The notes beneath the pieces are model-generated. The model was given only the letters and a program-made list of their open reading frames with translations, did not search any database and was not told the origin of the DNA. A stretch of DNA of 64,000 bases from Citrobacter sp. Cu233. Its GTDB lineage: Bacteria; Pseudomonadota; Gammaproteobacteria; Enterobacterales; Enterobacteriaceae. Below, one piece after another: positions 50,613-59,476 of the stretch (position 1 is the first letter of the stretch; each line of letters opens with the position of its first letter). The position numbers and the translations under genes were made by a program. The DNA lies in NCBI RefSeq assembly GCF_030332225.1, contig NZ_JAOWIF010000028.1, positions 620,001-684,000 of the forward strand, read 5' to 3'.

Positions 50613-51443
50613 TTACGACTGGATAAAGCCGAGTAGATCGGCGTTGATCTGATGTTTATGGGTGGTGCAAATACCGTGAGATCCTCCGGCATACACCTTC
50701 AACTGTGCATCTGGTAGGATTTCTGCCGCGACCTTACCGCAGGTTTCAAACGGGACAATCTGATCGTCATCACCATGAATCACCAGCGTCGGGATGGTCA
50801 TTTTTTTGAGATCTTCACGCAAGTCTGTTTCCGAGAAAGCATGTATACAGTCGTACAGTGCTTTAATTGATCCCTGTAAGCCCTGCTCGACAAAACTTTC
50901 GCGGACAGCCTTCGATTCCTTTGTACCCGGTCGATTGTAGCCATAGAATGCGGCCGTCAACTCATAGAAAAAGGCGGCACGATCGTTCACAACGCCTTCA
51001 CGAATGCTATCGAACACCTCCCTCGGTACACCATTCGGGTTAAAGTCGGTTTTAATCATGATGGGTGTTACCGCACCAATGAGTACCGCTTTTGCTACCC
51101 TCTGCGTCCCATGGCGGCCAATATAACGAGCAACTTCGCCACCGCCGGTAGAGTGCCCGACATGCACAGCATCTTTGAGATTGAGATACGCGGTAAGTTC
51201 GGCCAAATCGTCAGCATACTGATCCATATTATTGCCATCCCAGGGTTGGGCCGAACGCCCATGCCCCCGTCGGTCATGGGCTATCACACGAAATCCTTTC
51301 GACCCGAGAAACAGCATCTGATCTTCAAACGCATCGGCAGTCAGCGGCCAACCATGGCTGAACACAATGGGCTGGCCGCTTCCCCAGTCTTTGAAATGCA
51401 AATAGCTGCCATCTTTTAAGGTAAGTTTGTCGTACTGGCTCAT
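50613..51443 (-). CDS. Alpha/beta hydrolase, non-haem chloroperoxidase/arylesterase-like
   Basis: 276 aa. The nucleophile elbow is GHSTGGGEVARY (Ser near 98). The oxyanion region is FSHGWPL. The acid is in VIHGDDDQIVP (near 227) and the catalytic His in AGGSHGICTTH (near 257). This matches cofactor-free haloperoxidases/esterases of the alpha/beta hydrolase fold; the natural substrate is unknown. ATG 51443 follows AGGAGATCTC. The upstream in-frame ATG at 51560 was rejected. Absent from this position in E. coli K-12. Confidence 0.82.
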   Translation of the reverse strand: MSQYDKLTLKDGSYLHFKDWGSGQPIVFSHGWPLTADAFEDQMLFLGSKGFRVIAHDRRGHGRSAQPWDGNNMDQYADDLAELTAYLNLKDAVHVGHSTGGGEVARYIGRHGTQRVAKAVLIGAVTPIMIKTDFNPNGVPREVFDSIREGVVNDRAAFFYELTAAFYGYNRPGTKESKAVRESFVEQGLQGSIKALYDCIHAFSETDLREDLKKMTIPTLVIHGDDDQIVPFETCGKVAAEILPDAQLKVYAGGSHGICTTHKHQINADLLGFIQS

Positions 51444-51579
51444 GAGATCTCCTGTCGAGGAACACTGAGTTGTCGTGGCGCGCCCGCAGCGAGCGCTTAA
51501 AAAGCATAATGCAAATTTGAGAACGATCACGTTTTTTGCCTCCCCCTTCATCTGCAGCAATATTGATGATTTGCCTGAA

Positions 51580-51595
51580 TGTGAACTAAATCACT
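51580..51595 (+). promoter_or_regulatory. CRP site for the rnk promoter
   Basis: TGTGA-ACTAAA-TCACT matches TGTGA-N6-TCACA at 9 of 10 defined bases. Its centre lies about 42 bases before the predicted start near 51630, the spacing of class II CRP activation. Confidence 0.68.
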
Positions 51596-51623
51596 TCAAA
51601 CCAGGGGTAAGTCTCAGTATCAT
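51595..51623 (+). promoter_or_regulatory. Sigma-70 promoter of rnk
   Basis: TTCAAA (51595-51600), exact 17-base spacer, TATCAT (51618-51623). The -10 matches five of six consensus bases. The weak -35 agrees with CRP dependence. Confidence 0.6.
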
Positions 51624-51629
51624 CATAAA

Positions 51630-51668
51630 AGCTAAACCCTTGCCGCCTGACGGTGAGGGTTTTCTTTT
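51630..51668 (+). ncRNA. rnk leader (attenuator)
   Basis: AAACCCT (51634-51640) pairs with AGGGTTT (51656-51662), with an inner CCG/CGG stem, followed by TTTCTTTT. A rightward intrinsic terminator 49 bases before rnk, with no rightward gene upstream, fits the described Enterobacteria rnk leader, a predicted attenuator. What signal it reads is not known. Confidence 0.72.
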
Positions 51669-51716
51669 GGGATTATTTACCTGCGCATCCGCAGTATCGA
51701 CGACATGGAGTAATAA

Positions 51717-52127
51717 ATGTCCAGACCAACTATTATCATTAACGACCTCGATGCGGAACGCATTGACCGCCTGTTGGAGCAACCTGCGTTTGCTGGTTTA
51801 CCGATAGCGGACGCATTAAACGCTGAACTGGATCGCGCCCAAATGTGTTCCCCGGAAACCATGCCGCACGACGTGGTGACCATGAACAGCCGCGTGAAAT
51901 TCCGCAATCTGAGCGATGGCGAAGTGCGTGTACGTACTCTGGTATATCCGGCCAATATGACTGACAGCAGTACACAGCTTTCGGTCATGGCGCCAGTCGG
52001 TGCAGCACTTCTGGGTCTGCGCGTTGGCGATACGATCCATTGGGAATTACCGGGCGGTACATCGACCCACCTCGAAGTCATCGAGCTTGAGTACCAGCCT
52101 GAAGCTGCAGGCGACTACCTGCGCTAA
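51717..52127 (+). CDS. rnk: Rnk, regulator of nucleoside diphosphate kinase
   Basis: 136-aa GreA/GreB-like protein. The C-terminal FKBP-like domain contains [15 protein letters not shown] and IHWELPGG, and the short N-terminal coiled coil starts near [18 protein letters not shown]. It binds RNA polymerase secondary channel-type sites in structural studies and affects Ndk levels. ATG 51717 follows TGGAGTAATAA. Confidence 0.94.
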   Translation: MSRPTIIINDLDAERIDRLLEQPAFAGLPIADALNAELDRAQMCSPETMPHDVVTMNSRVKFRNLSDGEVRVRTLVYPANMTDSSTQLSVMAPVGAALLGLRVGDTIHWELPGGTSTHLEVIELEYQPEAAGDYLR

Positions 52128-52321
52128 CTCTGTCTTATCAAAGCGACTCGCTTTATCTTACAGGGGATGCATCCGCATCCTCTTTCCGCTTCCCCCTGCT
52201 TTCTTTCATTTACTGCACTTCCTTTTCTCCTGTTTGCAAAACATTAATCTGTGTCGTGACTGACAGAATCATTTTTAATACTATGCTGTTATGTGTTCAT
52301 GTAATGACAAGGAGAATGTTT

Positions 52322-52750
52322 ATGTACAACACAATCATAATGCCTGTTGATGTATTCGAAATGGAACTGAGCGACAAGGCTGTTCGCCATGCAGAATTTC
52401 TGGCACAAGATAAAGGGGTGATCCATCTGCTGCATGTACTGCCGGGTTCTGCCAGTCTGAGTCTGCACCGTTTTGCCGCTGACGTTCGTCGTTTTGAAGA
52501 GCATCTGCAACACGAAGCGGAAACCCGTCTGCAAACGATGGTCGGTCACTTCAGTATCGATCCTTCCCGCATTAAGCAGCACGTTCGCTTTGGTAGCGTG
52601 CGTGATGTGGTCAACGAGTTGGGTGAAGAGTTGAATGCAGATGTGGTGGTCATCGGATCACGCAACCCATCAATTAGCACCCATCTGCTCGGCTCTAATG
52701 CCTCCAGCGTTGTCCGCCACGCCACTCTGCCAGTGCTGGTTGTTCGCTAA
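52322..52750 (+). CDS. uspG: UspG (UP12), universal stress protein
   Basis: 142-aa Usp-domain protein, equal to E. coli. It starts [16 protein letters not shown] and ends with the nucleotide-binding motif [34 protein letters not shown] (G-2x-G-9x-G-S type, by key residues). AAGGAG precedes ATG 52322. The in-frame TTG/ATG starts upstream give no family match. E. coli has ybdR between uspG and rnk, which is absent here. Confidence 0.94.
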   Translation: MYNTIIMPVDVFEMELSDKAVRHAEFLAQDKGVIHLLHVLPGSASLSLHRFAADVRRFEEHLQHEAETRLQTMVGHFSIDPSRIKQHVRFGSVRDVVNELGEELNADVVVIGSRNPSISTHLLGSNASSVVRHATLPVLVVR

Positions 52751-52783
52751 TAAAAAAAGAGGCTACCTTCCGGTAGCCTCTTC
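52751..52783. terminator. Terminator between uspG and ahpF, T-tract favouring ahpF
   Basis: GAGGCTACC (52759-52767), loop TTCC, GGTAGCCTC (52772-52780). Read leftward the loop is GGAA (GNRA) and the stem is followed by T7, the canonical form for the ahpC-ahpF message. Rightward it gives only TTCATTC. Confidence 0.85.
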
Positions 52784-52814
52784 ATTCTACAAACCGATGA
52801 AATCCCATTTGTAG

Positions 52815-52839
52815 GCCCGATATGCTTGTGCTATCGGGC
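52815..52839. repeat. REP-like inverted repeat between uspG and ahpF
   Basis: GCCCGATA (52815-52822) and TATCGGGC (52832-52839) are perfect arms. The flank GTAGGCCCGATA resembles the outer part of a REP unit, but the full consensus is not present. Confidence 0.5.
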
Positions 52840-52872
52840 ATTTCGCTTCTTTTGCAGGTGAGTCTTACTTTC

Positions 52873-54438
52873 TTATACGGTTGTGGTGCGAATCAGATAA
52901 TCAAATGAACTCAGTGAAGCTTTCGCGCCCTCGCCAGTAGCGATGATGATCTGTTTGTACGGTACGGTTGTACAATCCCCCGCAGCAAAAACCCCCTTCA
53001 CGCTTGTTTCACACTTAGCATCGATAATGATTTCACCCATGCGGTTACGCTCAACGGCGCCTTCCAGCCAGTTCGTATTCGGCAACAGGCCAATCTGCAC
53101 AAAGATACCCGCCAGTTCCACATTGTGGATATCACCGCTAACGCGATCGCGATATTCCAGACCGGTGACTTTAGTGCCGTCGCCTTTCACTTCTGTGGTT
53201 TGTGCATTCAAAATGATATCGACGTTTTTCAGACTGCGGACCTTATTCTGCAGAACCTGATCGGCCTTCATTTCCGGGGCAAACTCCAGCAACGTCACGT
53301 GTTCAACGATACCGGCCAGATCGATAGCCGCTTCAACACCGGAGTTACCACCGCCAATCACCGCGACACGCTTACCTTTAAACAGCGGGCCATCACAGTG
53401 CGGACAGTAGGTTACGCCCTTGGTGCGATACTGATCTTCACCCGGAACATTCATGTTGCGCCATTTTGCGCCGGTAGCAATGATGATGCTGCGTGCTTTC
53501 AACACCGCGCCGGAAGCCGTTTCAATCTGATGCAAACCACCTTCCTGTGCCGCCGGAACCAGCTTGCTCGCACTCTGGCTATCAATAACATCAACATCGT
53601 AATCATCAACGTGTGCTTTCAGCGCGCCAGCCAGCTTCTGGCCTTCGGTTTTCGGTACAGAGATGTAGTTTTCGATATCAACGGTATCAAGAACCTGACC
53701 GCCAAAGCGTTCGCCCATCAAACCGGTGCGAATACCTTTACGTGCAGAGTACACCGCAGCCGCTGCCCCGGCAGGACCCGAACCGACGATCAGCACATCG
53801 TAAGCATCACGCTGATTCAATTCTTCCGCTGCGCGTTTTTCTGCGCCAGTATCCACTTTCGCTACGATTTCAGTCAGCGTCATACGGCCCTGACCAAACT
53901 CTTTACCGTTCATATAGACCGCCGGAACGCCCATCACGTTACGGTCGGTAATTTCGTTCTGGAATGTACCGCCATCAATCGCCGTATGTTTGATACGCGG
54001 GTTCAGCACAGACATCAGGTTCAGCGCTTGCACCACATCCGGGCAGTTATGGCAGGACAGTGAATAATAGGTTTCGAACTCAAAATCGCCGTCAAGGTCG
54101 CGGATCTGCTCCAGCAGTGACTGTGCCTCTTTCGACGGATGACCACCTGTCCACAACAGCGCCAGAACCAGAGAGGTAAACTCATGGCCCAATGGAGAGC
54201 CAGCAAAACGTGGCCCCTGGTGAGAACCCGGATTGGTGATCAGGAACGATGGCTTACGTACGGCCAGAGTATTGTCTTCTTTAAAGGTGACTTTTTCTGA
54301 CAGTTCAGCAATTTCAGTCAGCAGTTCCTTGATTTCTGCCGATTTAGCGCTGTCATCCAGCGTAGCAATCAGCTCAACAGGTTTGGTCAGTTTCTCAAGA
54401 TAAGCCTTGAGTTGGGTTTTCATATTTGTGTCGAGCAT
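52873..54438 (-). CDS. ahpF: AhpF, alkyl hydroperoxide reductase flavoprotein
   Basis: NADH-dependent FAD disulphide reductase that recycles AhpC. The 521-aa length equals E. coli. The N-terminal tandem thioredoxin-fold domain has CHNCPDV (C129/C132). The FAD site is [10 protein letters not shown] near 218. The redox pair is YCPHCDGP (near 345/348). The NADH site is [10 protein letters not shown], and the last FAD block is [10 protein letters not shown]. The start at 54438 follows GAGAGGGAAG. The longer start 54510 is not supported. Separated from ahpC by palindromic repeat copy 3. Confidence 0.96.
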   Translation of the reverse strand: MLDTNMKTQLKAYLEKLTKPVELIATLDDSAKSAEIKELLTEIAELSEKVTFKEDNTLAVRKPSFLITNPGSHQGPRFAGSPLGHEFTSLVLALLWTGGHPSKEAQSLLEQIRDLDGDFEFETYYSLSCHNCPDVVQALNLMSVLNPRIKHTAIDGGTFQNEITDRNVMGVPAVYMNGKEFGQGRMTLTEIVAKVDTGAEKRAAEELNQRDAYDVLIVGSGPAGAAAAVYSARKGIRTGLMGERFGGQVLDTVDIENYISVPKTEGQKLAGALKAHVDDYDVDVIDSQSASKLVPAAQEGGLHQIETASGAVLKARSIIIATGAKWRNMNVPGEDQYRTKGVTYCPHCDGPLFKGKRVAVIGGGNSGVEAAIDLAGIVEHVTLLEFAPEMKADQVLQNKVRSLKNVDIILNAQTTEVKGDGTKVTGLEYRDRVSGDIHNVELAGIFVQIGLLPNTNWLEGAVERNRMGEIIIDAKCETSVKGVFAAGDCTTVPYKQIIIATGEGAKASLSSFDYLIRTTTV

Positions 54439-54564
54439 TATTCTTCCCTCTCTGAAAACATCATCATGCAAGCCGAATTCGTTCAGGCAGTCTGAATACG
54501 TTTGCATCATGGTGTTGGAATAAAACGGGCGCGACGCACCCGCTTAAGGATTAATTCGCAAGAA

Positions 54565-54665
54565 TTTCGTGTTACAGGCAGGCGGCAAGCTTATGAATCC
54601 CCGGGAGCTTACATAAGTAAGTGACCGGGGTGATTAAGCGTAGCCAACGCACCTGTAGCGCGAAA
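54565..54665. repeat. Dispersed palindromic repeat, copy 3
   Basis: Arms 54565-54578 and 54652-54665 are complementary at 12 of 14 positions; the two differences are G-U-compatible. The inner stem CCCCGG/CCGGGG encloses CTTAC-ATAA-GTAAG. Cores GGCGGCAA, AAGTGACCGGGGTGA and GCCAACGC are kept. It lies between ahpC and ahpF, with the right arm 13 bases from the ahpC stop. Confidence 0.82.
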
Positions 54666-54678
54666 GGCGTAGCGAATT

Positions 54679-55242
54679 TTAGATTTTACCAACCAGGTCC
54701 AGAGACGGAGCCAGAGTTGCTTCGCCTTCTTTCCACTTAGCCGGGCAAACTTCGCCTGGGTGGGAAGCGACATACTGTGCAGCTTTAATTTTGCGCAGCA
54801 GGTCAGACGCATCACGGCCGATACCTTCAGCGGTAACTTCGATTGCCTGGATGATACCTTGCGGGTCAACAACGAATGTTGCACGGTCAGCCAGACCTTC
54901 ATCTTCACGCATGTTGTCGAAGTTACGGGTCAGGGCGCCAGTCGGGTCGCCGATCATCGCATATTTGATTTTCGCGATGGTTTCAGAGCTGCTGTGCCAT
55001 GCTTTATGAGTAAAGTGAGTGTCGGTAGAAACAGAGTAAACGTCCACACCCAGTTTCTGCAGTTCTTCGTAGTGGTCAGCAACGTCACCCAGTTCGGTCG
55101 GACATACGAAAGTAAAATCAGCCGGGTAGAAGAAGAAGACACTCCAGCGACCTTCGGTATCTTTCTCAGTGACTTCGATGAACTCACCGTTTTTGAACGC
55201 CTGGTTTTTGAAAGGTTTAATTTTGGTATTAATCAAAGACAT
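54679..55242 (-). CDS. ahpC: AhpC, alkyl hydroperoxide reductase peroxiredoxin
   Basis: Typical 2-Cys peroxiredoxin, the main scavenger of endogenous H2O2 and alkyl peroxides. 187 aa, equal to E. coli. The peroxidatic Cys is in FTFVCPTE (C47), the resolving Cys in GEVCPAKW (C166). The start at 55242 follows GGAGGAAG. OxyR control is expected, and the upstream region holds an OxyR-like site and two inverted repeats. Confidence 0.97.
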   Translation of the reverse strand: MSLINTKIKPFKNQAFKNGEFIEVTEKDTEGRWSVFFFYPADFTFVCPTELGDVADHYEELQKLGVDVYSVSTDTHFTHKAWHSSSETIAKIKYAMIGDPTGALTRNFDNMREDEGLADRATFVVDPQGIIQAIEVTAEGIGRDASDLLRKIKAAQYVASHPGEVCPAKWKEGEATLAPSLDLVGKI

Positions 55243-55380
55243 TTGTACTTCCTCCGTGTTTTCGTTGAGGGATAAGTTAACGAAAATCATTGATAAGGGC
55301 TAATGCGTTTCCTTTATCAAATCAATAAGCGTTAACTAACAACCAACTCAACCGCATTTTGTAAACCCTGTTCTAAAAGT

Positions 55381-55407
55381 AAAAAAGGCTCCCTTTGCAG
55401 GGAGCCT
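55381..55407 (-). terminator. Orphan leftward terminator upstream of ahpC
   Basis: Read leftward: AGGCTCCCT, loop GCAA, AGGGAGCCT, then a run of T. A perfect 9-bp stem with GNRA loop and T-tract is a strong intrinsic terminator. No leftward gene lies upstream, since dsbG runs rightward. It must end either a small RNA or an attenuated long leader of ahpC. Confidence 0.85.
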
Positions 55408-55535
55408 CATTACCCGAGTTACCCGCAAGTAACTTCAGTGCCAGCAGAACTGGCTATGTGTTGCGCTCTACATTACCTTAACCAAGGTCGTAACAGCGAT
55501 TGGGATTACATCACCCAACTACAGAAAGGGCAATC
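55408..55535 (-). ncRNA. Candidate small RNA or attenuated ahpC leader
   Basis: The leftward stretch between the OxyR-like site and the orphan terminator is about 130-150 bases, GC-balanced and contains two hairpins. No start codon with a ribosome site and frame of useful length is seen. A promoter is not firmly identified; the OxyR site is placed where it could activate it. I cannot name a known sRNA here. Confidence 0.4.
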
Positions 55536-55543
55536 GACAGAGT

Positions 55544-55580
55544 GTCGATCTTACCTATGGCTGCGATAGGTTTTGCAATT
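55544..55580. promoter_or_regulatory. OxyR-type binding site between dsbG and ahpC
   Basis: The central half of the OxyR motif is exact: CTAT (55555-55558), seven bases, ATAG (55566-55569). The left element is GTCG-A-T-CTT-A-C, with the consensus T and A kept. The right outer element (AATT) is weak. Both ahpC and dsbG belong to the OxyR regulon in E. coli. The site is 37 bases from dsbG. Confidence 0.62.
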
Positions 55581-55616
55581 TAACTCCCTTTCCTTCTGAT
55601 TTTATAAGGAAAATCA

Positions 55617-56363
55617 ATGTTTAAACGTACATTACTCTTAGCTCTGCTCCCTGCTGTCGTCCATGCTGAAGAGCTTCCTGCCCCTGTTAAAGCGATTGAG
55701 AAACAGGGCATTACAATTTTGAAGCCGTTCGACGCCCCTGGTGGCATGAAAGGGTACCTGGGCAAATACCAGGACATGGGGGTCACTATTTATGTCACGC
55801 CTGATGGAAAACATGCGATCTCCGGCTACATGTATAACGAGAAAGGTGAAAACCTGAGCAATACGCTGATAGAAAAAGAAATCTATGCACCTGCCGGGCG
55901 CGAGATGTGGCAAAGAATGGAAAAAGCGTCGTGGATTCTGGACGGCAAAAAAGACGCGCCGGTTATTGTGTATGTGTTTGCCGATCCCTTCTGTCCGTAC
56001 TGCAAACAATTCTGGCAACAAGCACGTCCGTGGGTTGAGTCCGGCAAAGTTCAATTACGCACGCTGTTGGTCGGCGTGATTAAGCCCGAAAGTCCGGCAA
56101 CCGCTGCGGCCATTCTGGCAAGCAAGGACCCCGCTAAAACCTGGCATGACTATGAAGCCTCTGGTGGGAAAATGACGCTGAACATCCCGGCGTCGCTCCC
56201 TCCTGAGCAGATGAAGGTATTGAATATCAATCAAAAATTGATGGATGATTTGGGAGCCAATGTAACGCCTGCTATCTATTACATGAGCAAAGACAATACG
56301 TTACAGCAGGAAGTAGGGTTACCTGATGAGGATAAATTAAATATTATCATGGGTAATAAATAA
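55617..56363 (+). CDS. dsbG: DsbG, periplasmic sulfenic-acid reductase/disulphide isomerase
   Basis: 248 aa, equal to E. coli. Short signal peptide of about 17 residues ([17 protein letters not shown]). An N-terminal dimerisation domain is followed by a thioredoxin domain with CPYC (in [12 protein letters not shown], near 126). The cis-Pro loop is NVTPAIYYM (Thr-Pro). It protects single-cysteine periplasmic proteins from over-oxidation. TAAGGAAAATCA precedes the start. Confidence 0.96.
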   Translation: MFKRTLLLALLPAVVHAEELPAPVKAIEKQGITILKPFDAPGGMKGYLGKYQDMGVTIYVTPDGKHAISGYMYNEKGENLSNTLIEKEIYAPAGREMWQRMEKASWILDGKKDAPVIVYVFADPFCPYCKQFWQQARPWVESGKVQLRTLLVGVIKPESPATAAAILASKDPAKTWHDYEASGGKMTLNIPASLPPEQMKVLNINQKLMDDLGANVTPAIYYMSKDNTLQQEVGLPDEDKLNIIMGNK

Positions 56364-56566
56364 AGGTAATAAAATGAGTGGTTGTTATGGTTCTCATTTC
56401 AATCACTCATCATCATTTATTTTTCTCGTAAAAAGAACGCTGGCCGTGCTACTTTAGTATTAGTTAATTATTCATTAAGCACACAAACATAATTTTTTAG
56501 AATGATTAACGTTTAAAATATTAGCAAATCGAATTTTCAAAACCTAACCATTACACTAAGGTATGT

Positions 56567-57469
56567 ATGGCAAACCTCTATGATCTCAAGAAATTTGATC
56601 TCAACCTGCTGGTCATTTTTGAATGTATTTATCAACATTTAAGCATCAGTAAAGCAGCTGAAACACTGTTCATTACGCCATCTGCCGTCAGCCAGTCACT
56701 ACAGCGGTTACGCACTCAGTTTAATGACCCCCTGTTTATTCGTTCCGGCAAGGGAATTACCCCGACTGTGACAGGGATAAATCTTCATCACCATCTCGAA
56801 AACAATCTCAATAGTCTGGAGCAAACAATCAGCATAATGAACAGCTCTAACCTGAAAAAGAAATTTATCATTTACAGCCCACAAATTATAATTGCAACAC
56901 GTGTGATGGACATTATTCATCATCTCAGAGATGATTCCAATATCGAAATAGAGCACCATGACATATTAATGTCAGCACAAACTGCCGAAGACTTACTGGC
57001 ATATCGTAAAGCTGATTTGATTATTACACTGTCGCCAATTAATAACCGGTCAGTGATATGCACACCTTTCAAATCCAGTGACTGCGTCCTGGTTTGCCGT
57101 AGCGCGCACCCCAGAATCAATGAATCCAGCTCTTTTGAACACATACTGGAAGAGCAGTTCACTTATTTTCTATCTGAAGATCCAGGCATTAAAGCATTCC
57201 AGTCAAAAGCGAACGCTTTCCTGACTAATCGTCGCATTGGGTTTTGTAGCAACTCGCTGGTCTCTATTGCCAATATTATTGCCAACACGGATATTATTGG
57301 TCTGATACCCGTAGAGGTTTATCACTTTTACTCTCCCATCCTTAAGCTTAAAAAAATAAATATTGATGTTAATCCCCCATCAATACAGCTCTTCTTAATG
57401 TATAACCGGGCATCTCTCAGCAATAATGGATTCGCTGAATTAATCAAAAAAATCACACATAATGATTAA
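56567..57469 (+). CDS. ybdO: YbdO, LysR-family regulator
   Basis: 300-aa LTTR. The N-terminal winged HTH (FDLNLLVIFECIYQHLSISKAAETLFITPSAVSQSLQRLR, key HTH residues 27-48) is very similar to E. coli YbdO. The C-terminal effector domain is more diverged. The gene is AT-rich relative to its neighbours and flanked by AT-rich spacers, in line with H-NS-silenced genes. It is 168 bases before ybdN in the same direction, so it may regulate ybdN-ybdM; target and ligand are unknown. Confidence 0.9.
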   Translation: MANLYDLKKFDLNLLVIFECIYQHLSISKAAETLFITPSAVSQSLQRLRTQFNDPLFIRSGKGITPTVTGINLHHHLENNLNSLEQTISIMNSSNLKKKFIIYSPQIIIATRVMDIIHHLRDDSNIEIEHHDILMSAQTAEDLLAYRKADLIITLSPINNRSVICTPFKSSDCVLVCRSAHPRINESSSFEHILEEQFTYFLSEDPGIKAFQSKANAFLTNRRIGFCSNSLVSIANIIANTDIIGLIPVEVYHFYSPILKLKKINIDVNPPSIQLFLMYNRASLSNNGFAELIKKITHND

Positions 57470-57637
57470 TAAATGGATAACATAGCACGTCATTAAACAC
57501 ATTAATTTATAGCATGCAAAACAAAAAAACAATAATGTAAATGAATATATATTAATACTAAACCTGCTGTAAGCTGGCGTATTTAATGACAACCATTTAT
57601 TATGGCTTTAAATAATAAACTTCAATATGGATTTGAG

Positions 57638-58861
57638 ATGTCTGTTTATAAGATCCCTCTGAATCAAAATGTTCTGGAAGCCGCACAGGAACGAATCACC
57701 TGGGCGCTTGAGACGCTATCTCGAGTGTGCGTCTCCTTCTCAGGCGGTAAAGATTCAGGACTGATGTTACATCTGACAGCCATGCTGGCTCGTCAGTTAC
57801 ATAAGAAAATTAGCGTACTCTTCATCGATTGGGAGGCTCAGTTTTCTTGTACTATCGATTATGTGCAAGCATTACGCGAACATTATTCTGATGTCATTGA
57901 GCAATTTTACTGGGTGGCAGTCCCGCTAACCACGCAAAATTCCCTTTCGCAATATCAACCAGAATGGCAGTGCTGGGAACCGAATACACAGTGGGTTCGC
58001 CAACCACCAGAGGATGCAATTACCGACCCCAGTTTCTTTCATTTCTATCAACCTGGAATGACCTTTGAACAATTCGTCCGCGAGTTCGCTGACTGGTTTT
58101 CAGAAAAACGCCCCGCCGCGATGCTGGTCGGGATCCGCGCCGACGAGTCATATAACCGTTTTGTCGCTATTGCCAACTCGCATAAGCAACGCTTTTCTGA
58201 TGATAAACCGTGGACTACCGCAGCGCCCGGCGGACACACCTGGTATATTTATCCAATATACGACTGGAAAACAGCCGATATCTGGACATGGTTTGCTAAA
58301 ACAAAAATGCTATGCAACCCCTTGTATAACCTGATGTATCAGGCCGGAGTTCCAACACGATATATGCGCATTTGCGAACCCTTTGGCCCGGAACAACGCC
58401 AGGGGCTGTGGCTGTATCATGTTATTGAGCCACAGCGATGGGCAGCCATGTGCGCCCGGGTTAGCGGTGTTAAAAGCGGCGGGATTTACGCCGGTCATGA
58501 CAACCATTTTTATGGTCATCGGAAAATATTAAAACCGGAACATTTGAGCTGGCAAGATTACGCCATGCTGCTATTAAACAGCATGCCGGAACAGACCGCA
58601 GAGCACTACCGCAATAAAATTGCCGTCTATATACAGTGGTACAAGAAAAAGGGGATCGATGAGATTCCTCAAACACAAGAAAGCGATATTGGTTCTAAAG
58701 ACATTCCCTCATGGCGACGGATCTGCAAAGTCCTGCTGAATAATGACTACTGGTGTCGGGCACTCTCATTCAGCCCAACAAAATCCAAAAGCTACCAACG
58801 CTATAACGAACGTATGAAAACCAAACGCCAGGAATGGGGGATCTTATGCAACAGCGACTAA
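57638..58861 (+). CDS. ybdN: YbdN, PP-loop (PAPS reductase-like) ATP-pyrophosphatase family protein
   Basis: 407 aa. The PP-loop VSFSGGKDSGLML lies at about 33-45, and the PAPS-reductase-like fold follows, with LVGIRADESYNR and TAAPGGHTWYIYPIYDW. Related to IbrA, which with IbrB activates eib Ig-binding protein genes in some E. coli. No sulfonucleotide-reductase C-terminal Cys motif is seen, so it is not a simple sulphate assimilation enzyme. The start at 57638 (MSVYK) matches the family. An in-frame ATG at 57602 adds 12 residues. It overlaps ybdM by 16 bases. Confidence 0.88.
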   Translation: MSVYKIPLNQNVLEAAQERITWALETLSRVCVSFSGGKDSGLMLHLTAMLARQLHKKISVLFIDWEAQFSCTIDYVQALREHYSDVIEQFYWVAVPLTTQNSLSQYQPEWQCWEPNTQWVRQPPEDAITDPSFFHFYQPGMTFEQFVREFADWFSEKRPAAMLVGIRADESYNRFVAIANSHKQRFSDDKPWTTAAPGGHTWYIYPIYDWKTADIWTWFAKTKMLCNPLYNLMYQAGVPTRYMRICEPFGPEQRQGLWLYHVIEPQRWAAMCARVSGVKSGGIYAGHDNHFYGHRKILKPEHLSWQDYAMLLLNSMPEQTAEHYRNKIAVYIQWYKKKGIDEIPQTQESDIGSKDIPSWRRICKVLLNNDYWCRALSFSPTKSKSYQRYNERMKTKRQEWGILCNSD

Positions 58862-59463
58862 CTCAGGAACTCACCGGTTTTCTTTCTGGTCTTTCAGAAG
58901 AGGAACGAATTGAAGCGATCAATGAATTCAGGATGGCAATCCATAGTGTCAGTCCTTTTCGTGAAGAACCGGTAGATTGTGTTTTATGGGTCAAAAACGG
59001 ACATATCTCACCGAATGATTACAACCCTAATAACGTCGCACCTCCCGAGAAAAAACTGTTGCTAAAGTCCATCGAAGCGGATGGATTCACACAGCCTATT
59101 GTTGTAGTCCACTCATCAGAAGAAGAGTATGAAATCATTGATGGTTTTCATCGACATGAATTAGGCAAAAGTAAATCCTCGCTAAAATCGCGGCTCAAAG
59201 GTTATCTGCCGATCACCTGTTTACAACGCGAACGCCACGAACGCATAGCGGCAACCATTCGTCATAACCGTGCCCGCGGGCGGCATCAAATCCATGCCAT
59301 GTCAGAAATCGTTCGTGAACTGTCACAATTAGGCTGGAGCGAAGAGAAAATCGGTAAAGAGCTGGGAATGGATAGTGACGAAGTCTTACGTCTGAAGCAA
59401 ATCAACGGTCTGCAAGAATTATTTGCCGACCGCCAATTCTCCAGAGCCTGGACGGTGAAGTAG
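58846..59463 (+). CDS. ybdM: YbdM, ParB/sulfiredoxin-fold DNA-binding-type protein (IbrB-like)
   Basis: 205 aa from ATG 58846 (209 from ATG 58834). The ParB-like domain at about 45-125 has ADGFTQPIVV, IIDGFHRHELGKS and TIRHNRARGRHQ. The HTH-like end is VRELSQLGWSEEKIGKELGMDSDEVLRLKQ (key residues). It overlaps the end of ybdN, so the two are made together. IbrB, its relative, is a ParB-like activator. GGGGGATCTT precedes the chosen start. Confidence 0.87.
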   Translation: MQQRLTQELTGFLSGLSEEERIEAINEFRMAIHSVSPFREEPVDCVLWVKNGHISPNDYNPNNVAPPEKKLLLKSIEADGFTQPIVVVHSSEEEYEIIDGFHRHELGKSKSSLKSRLKGYLPITCLQRERHERIAATIRHNRARGRHQIHAMSEIVRELSQLGWSEEKIGKELGMDSDEVLRLKQINGLQELFADRQFSRAWTVK

Positions 59464-59476
59464 CGAAATCACGTCA

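Larger units (their letters stand above)
55243..55616. other. ahpC-dsbG divergent spacer
   Basis: No protein gene is seen. From left to right it holds: an inverted repeat TTGATAAGGG/CCTTTATCAA (55290-55320) near the expected ahpC promoter; a leftward intrinsic terminator (55381-55407); structured sequence with hairpins GTTAC/GTAAC and GCCAG/CTGGC; ATCGACA/TGTCGAT (55533-55549); and an OxyR-type site (55544-55580) next to dsbG. Confidence 0.6.

Noticed and set aside
53125-54063. 312-codon plus-strand frame
   Set aside because: Antisense to ahpF, no domain, shadow composition.
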